Shown here piece after piece: positions 61,382 to 64,000 of a stretch of DNA of 64,000 nucleotides (positions within the stretch are counted from its first letter, which is position 1; the number at the start of each line of letters is the position of its first letter). A program made the translations under genes and the position numbers. Source of the stretch: Cellulomonas timonensis (GTDB taxonomy: Bacteria; Actinomycetota; Actinomycetes; Actinomycetales; Cellulomonadaceae); assembly GCF_900046455.1 (NCBI RefSeq), contig NZ_FCOT01000012.1:372001-436000 (forward strand), written 5' to 3'. A model generated the notes under the pieces. It saw nothing but the letters and a program-made list of their open reading frames with translations, ran no database searches and was not told the DNA's origin.

Positions 61382-61429
61382 CAGAACGACGGGCCGGCCG
61401 CCCGAAGGCAGCCGACCCGTCGTTTCTGT
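61382..61429. terminator. Bidirectional terminator between DUF4031 and groEL
   Basis: CAGAACGACGGG (61382-61393) pairs with CCCGTCGTTTCTG (61416-61428) with a one-base bulge, and the stem extends inward through CCGGC/GCCGA. It lies between two converging genes and could serve both. Confidence 0.65.
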
Positions 61430-61475
61430 CGTGCTGTGAAGCTGAGCCGCGTGAGCGCGGACCCTGATCAGTCGA

Positions 61476-63206
<1,731 letters not shown>

Positions 63207-63219
63207 TCAGTCGGTGATT

Positions 63220-63246
63220 CTGTCACTCTCCACCGGAGAGTGCTAA
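63220..63246 (-). promoter_or_regulatory. CIRCE element (downstream copy) of groEL
   Basis: On the minus strand TTAGCACTC, 9 bases, GAGTGACAG. The left half is a perfect match to CIRCE (TTAGCACTC-N9-GAGTGCTAA); the right half matches six of nine. Confidence 0.75.
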
Positions 63247-63254
63247 CTCCATGG

Positions 63255-63281
63255 GTAGCACTCAGCACCCACGAGTGCAAG
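63255..63281 (-). promoter_or_regulatory. CIRCE element (upstream copy) of groEL
   Basis: On the minus strand CTTGCACTC, 9 bases, GAGTGCTAC: seven and eight of nine matches to the two halves. It is 8 bases from the second copy, giving a tandem HrcA operator. Confidence 0.8.
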
Positions 63282-63338
63282 ACGCGCCCGGTTGGCGGAT
63301 CCACCGCCAAACCCCTCCCACGGGCCCGGGTCGCCCCG

Positions 63339-63351
63339 TAATGTGCCCGCC
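63339..63351 (+). promoter_or_regulatory. Leaderless-type -10 element before the 155-residue gene
   Basis: TAATGT (63339-63344), 7 bases, then ATG at 63352. Confidence 0.5.
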
Positions 63352-63819
63352 ATGCCGAGTGAACCCTCCGAACCGATCAGGCTCAGGCGGCTCCCTCGAG
63401 CATGGCGCCTGACAGCCACCGCCGCGGTCCTGGGCGTCCTCGCCACCGCGCAGTTCGTCGACACCAACGACTGGTTCCCGTTCGGCTCGCTGTCCCAGTA
63501 CGCGACGGCGCGCGACCTCAACGGCACGGTGAAGTCGATCTCGATCGAGGCGGTCAACGCGTCCGGCGAGACGCTCCGGGTCCCGCTGAACCAGACGGGC
63601 GTCGGGGTCGGCCGCGCCGAGATCGAGGGACAGCTCGGGCGCATCCTCGCCGACCCCGCGCTGCTGCAGTCGATCGCCGACGCGCACGCCGGCCTGCACC
63701 CCGACGAGCCCGCGTACACCGAGCTCACGGTGGTCCGCAGCACCCGCGCCCTCGTCGACGGCCGCCCCTCGGGTGAGCCCACCCACGAGGCCCTCGCCAC
63801 CTGGACGGTGCAGCCGTGA
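63352..63819 (+). CDS. Membrane-anchored protein of unknown function
   Basis: A 155-residue protein I do not recognise. It has a basic N-terminus, one hydrophobic helix (about 19-37), and an outward-facing domain of about 115 residues with the segment DTNDWFPFGSLSQYATARDLNGTVKS. It overlaps the next gene (GTGA), an HTTM-like membrane protein, so the two probably act together. Confidence 0.75.
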   Translation: MPSEPSEPIRLRRLPRAWRLTATAAVLGVLATAQFVDTNDWFPFGSLSQYATARDLNGTVKSISIEAVNASGETLRVPLNQTGVGVGRAEIEGQLGRILADPALLQSIADAHAGLHPDEPAYTELTVVRSTRALVDGRPSGEPTHEALATWTVQP

Positions 63820-64000
63820 CCGCCTCGCCCCCCGAGCAGCCCGCGCCCACCGTCGGCGCGGATGACACCCGCCCCGCCACGTGGCGCCGCGCGCTGGGCG
63901 CCGTGGGCCGCTGGTGGACGTCCCCCGTGCCCCTCGCCCGCGTGGCGGTGCTGCGGCTCGTCATCTACCTGTTCGTCATCTTCGATGTGCTGACGCTCAC
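63816..64000 (+). CDS. HTTM-like membrane protein, N-terminal part (cut by window edge)
   Basis: The first 61 codons of a protein starting at GTG. After a Pro/Ala-rich cytoplasmic start it reads WWTSPVPLARVAVLRLVIYLFVIFDVLTL, the pattern of the first helix of HTTM-domain (vitamin K-dependent carboxylase-like) membrane proteins. The call is tentative because most of the protein lies outside the window. Confidence 0.5.
   Translation, partial: MTASPPEQPAPTVGADDTRPATWRRALGAVGRWWTSPVPLARVAVLRLVIYLFVIFDVLTL

Overview
The window reads as chromosome of a high-GC, Gram-positive, flagellated actinobacterium. Supporting features are very GC-rich codon use, actinobacteria-restricted families (DUF3027, DUF2530, DUF4031, a lone WXG100 protein, the bacterial XPB helicase), many GTG/TTG starts, leaderless -10 elements close to start codons, and CIRCE boxes at groEL. 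A motile member of the Micrococcales such as a Cellulomonas relative would fit; that placement is inference from gene content. I see no tRNA, rRNA, CRISPR array, prophage or insertion sequence.

Positions 1-35250 are one motility and chemotaxis island. A leftward block carries two methyl-accepting chemotaxis receptors (the first cut by the window edge), cheW, cheA, csrA, an flhF-like gene, flhA, flhB, fliR, fliQ, fliP, fliO, fliN, fliM, fliL, motB, motA, flbD, flgE, flgD, fliK, an NlpC/P60 hydrolase, fliJ, fliI, fliH, fliG, fliF, fliE, flgC, flgB, a fliT-like gene, fliS, fliD, fliC and a FliA/WhiG-type sigma factor. A divergent rightward block has a flgN-like gene, flgK, flgL, fliW and an EAL-HDOD protein. 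Many start and stop codons overlap (ATGA, TGATG, GTGA), so translation is coupled over long stretches.

Reading both strands, I found the same promoter architecture eight times: TCAN, 15 bases, one base, then (C/T)CGAT(G/C)(A/G). It lies in front of the first receptor, cheA, fliM, flbD-motAB, flgB, fliC, flgN and the EAL-HDOD gene, always facing the gene. This matches the spacing of the sigma28/WhiG class and gives a coherent regulon, with its sigma factor encoded in the same island. The fliC leader carries a GGA-loop hairpin and an ACAAGGA Shine-Dalgarno, which fits CsrA control; csrA and its antagonist fliW are both present. A perfect CRP-type palindrome lies upstream of the sigma gene.

The record contains an artefact: 18345-18391 is Illumina Nextera adapter plus an i5 index, sitting inside fliK. 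The conserved end of fliK is missing and the contig join there should not be trusted.

Positions 35250-48000 hold actinobacterial housekeeping and conserved genes: DUF2530, an MFS transporter, a 1084-residue sacsin/Hsp90-type ATPase, DUF3027, a cold-shock protein, a DksA/TraR zinc-finger protein, an XPB-associated protein with a WYL-like tail, the XPB helicase, and a frameshifted LPXTG surface protein. Positions 48000-55200 hold a TPM-domain protein with PspA, a glutamine amidotransferase, a two-component system, an HD-like protein and a WXG100 protein. Positions 55200-61100 hold a urea-type ABC transporter operon (urtABCDE) ending in a GntR/FCD regulator. The right end has DUF4031, groEL with tandem CIRCE boxes, and a two-gene membrane unit cut by the window edge.
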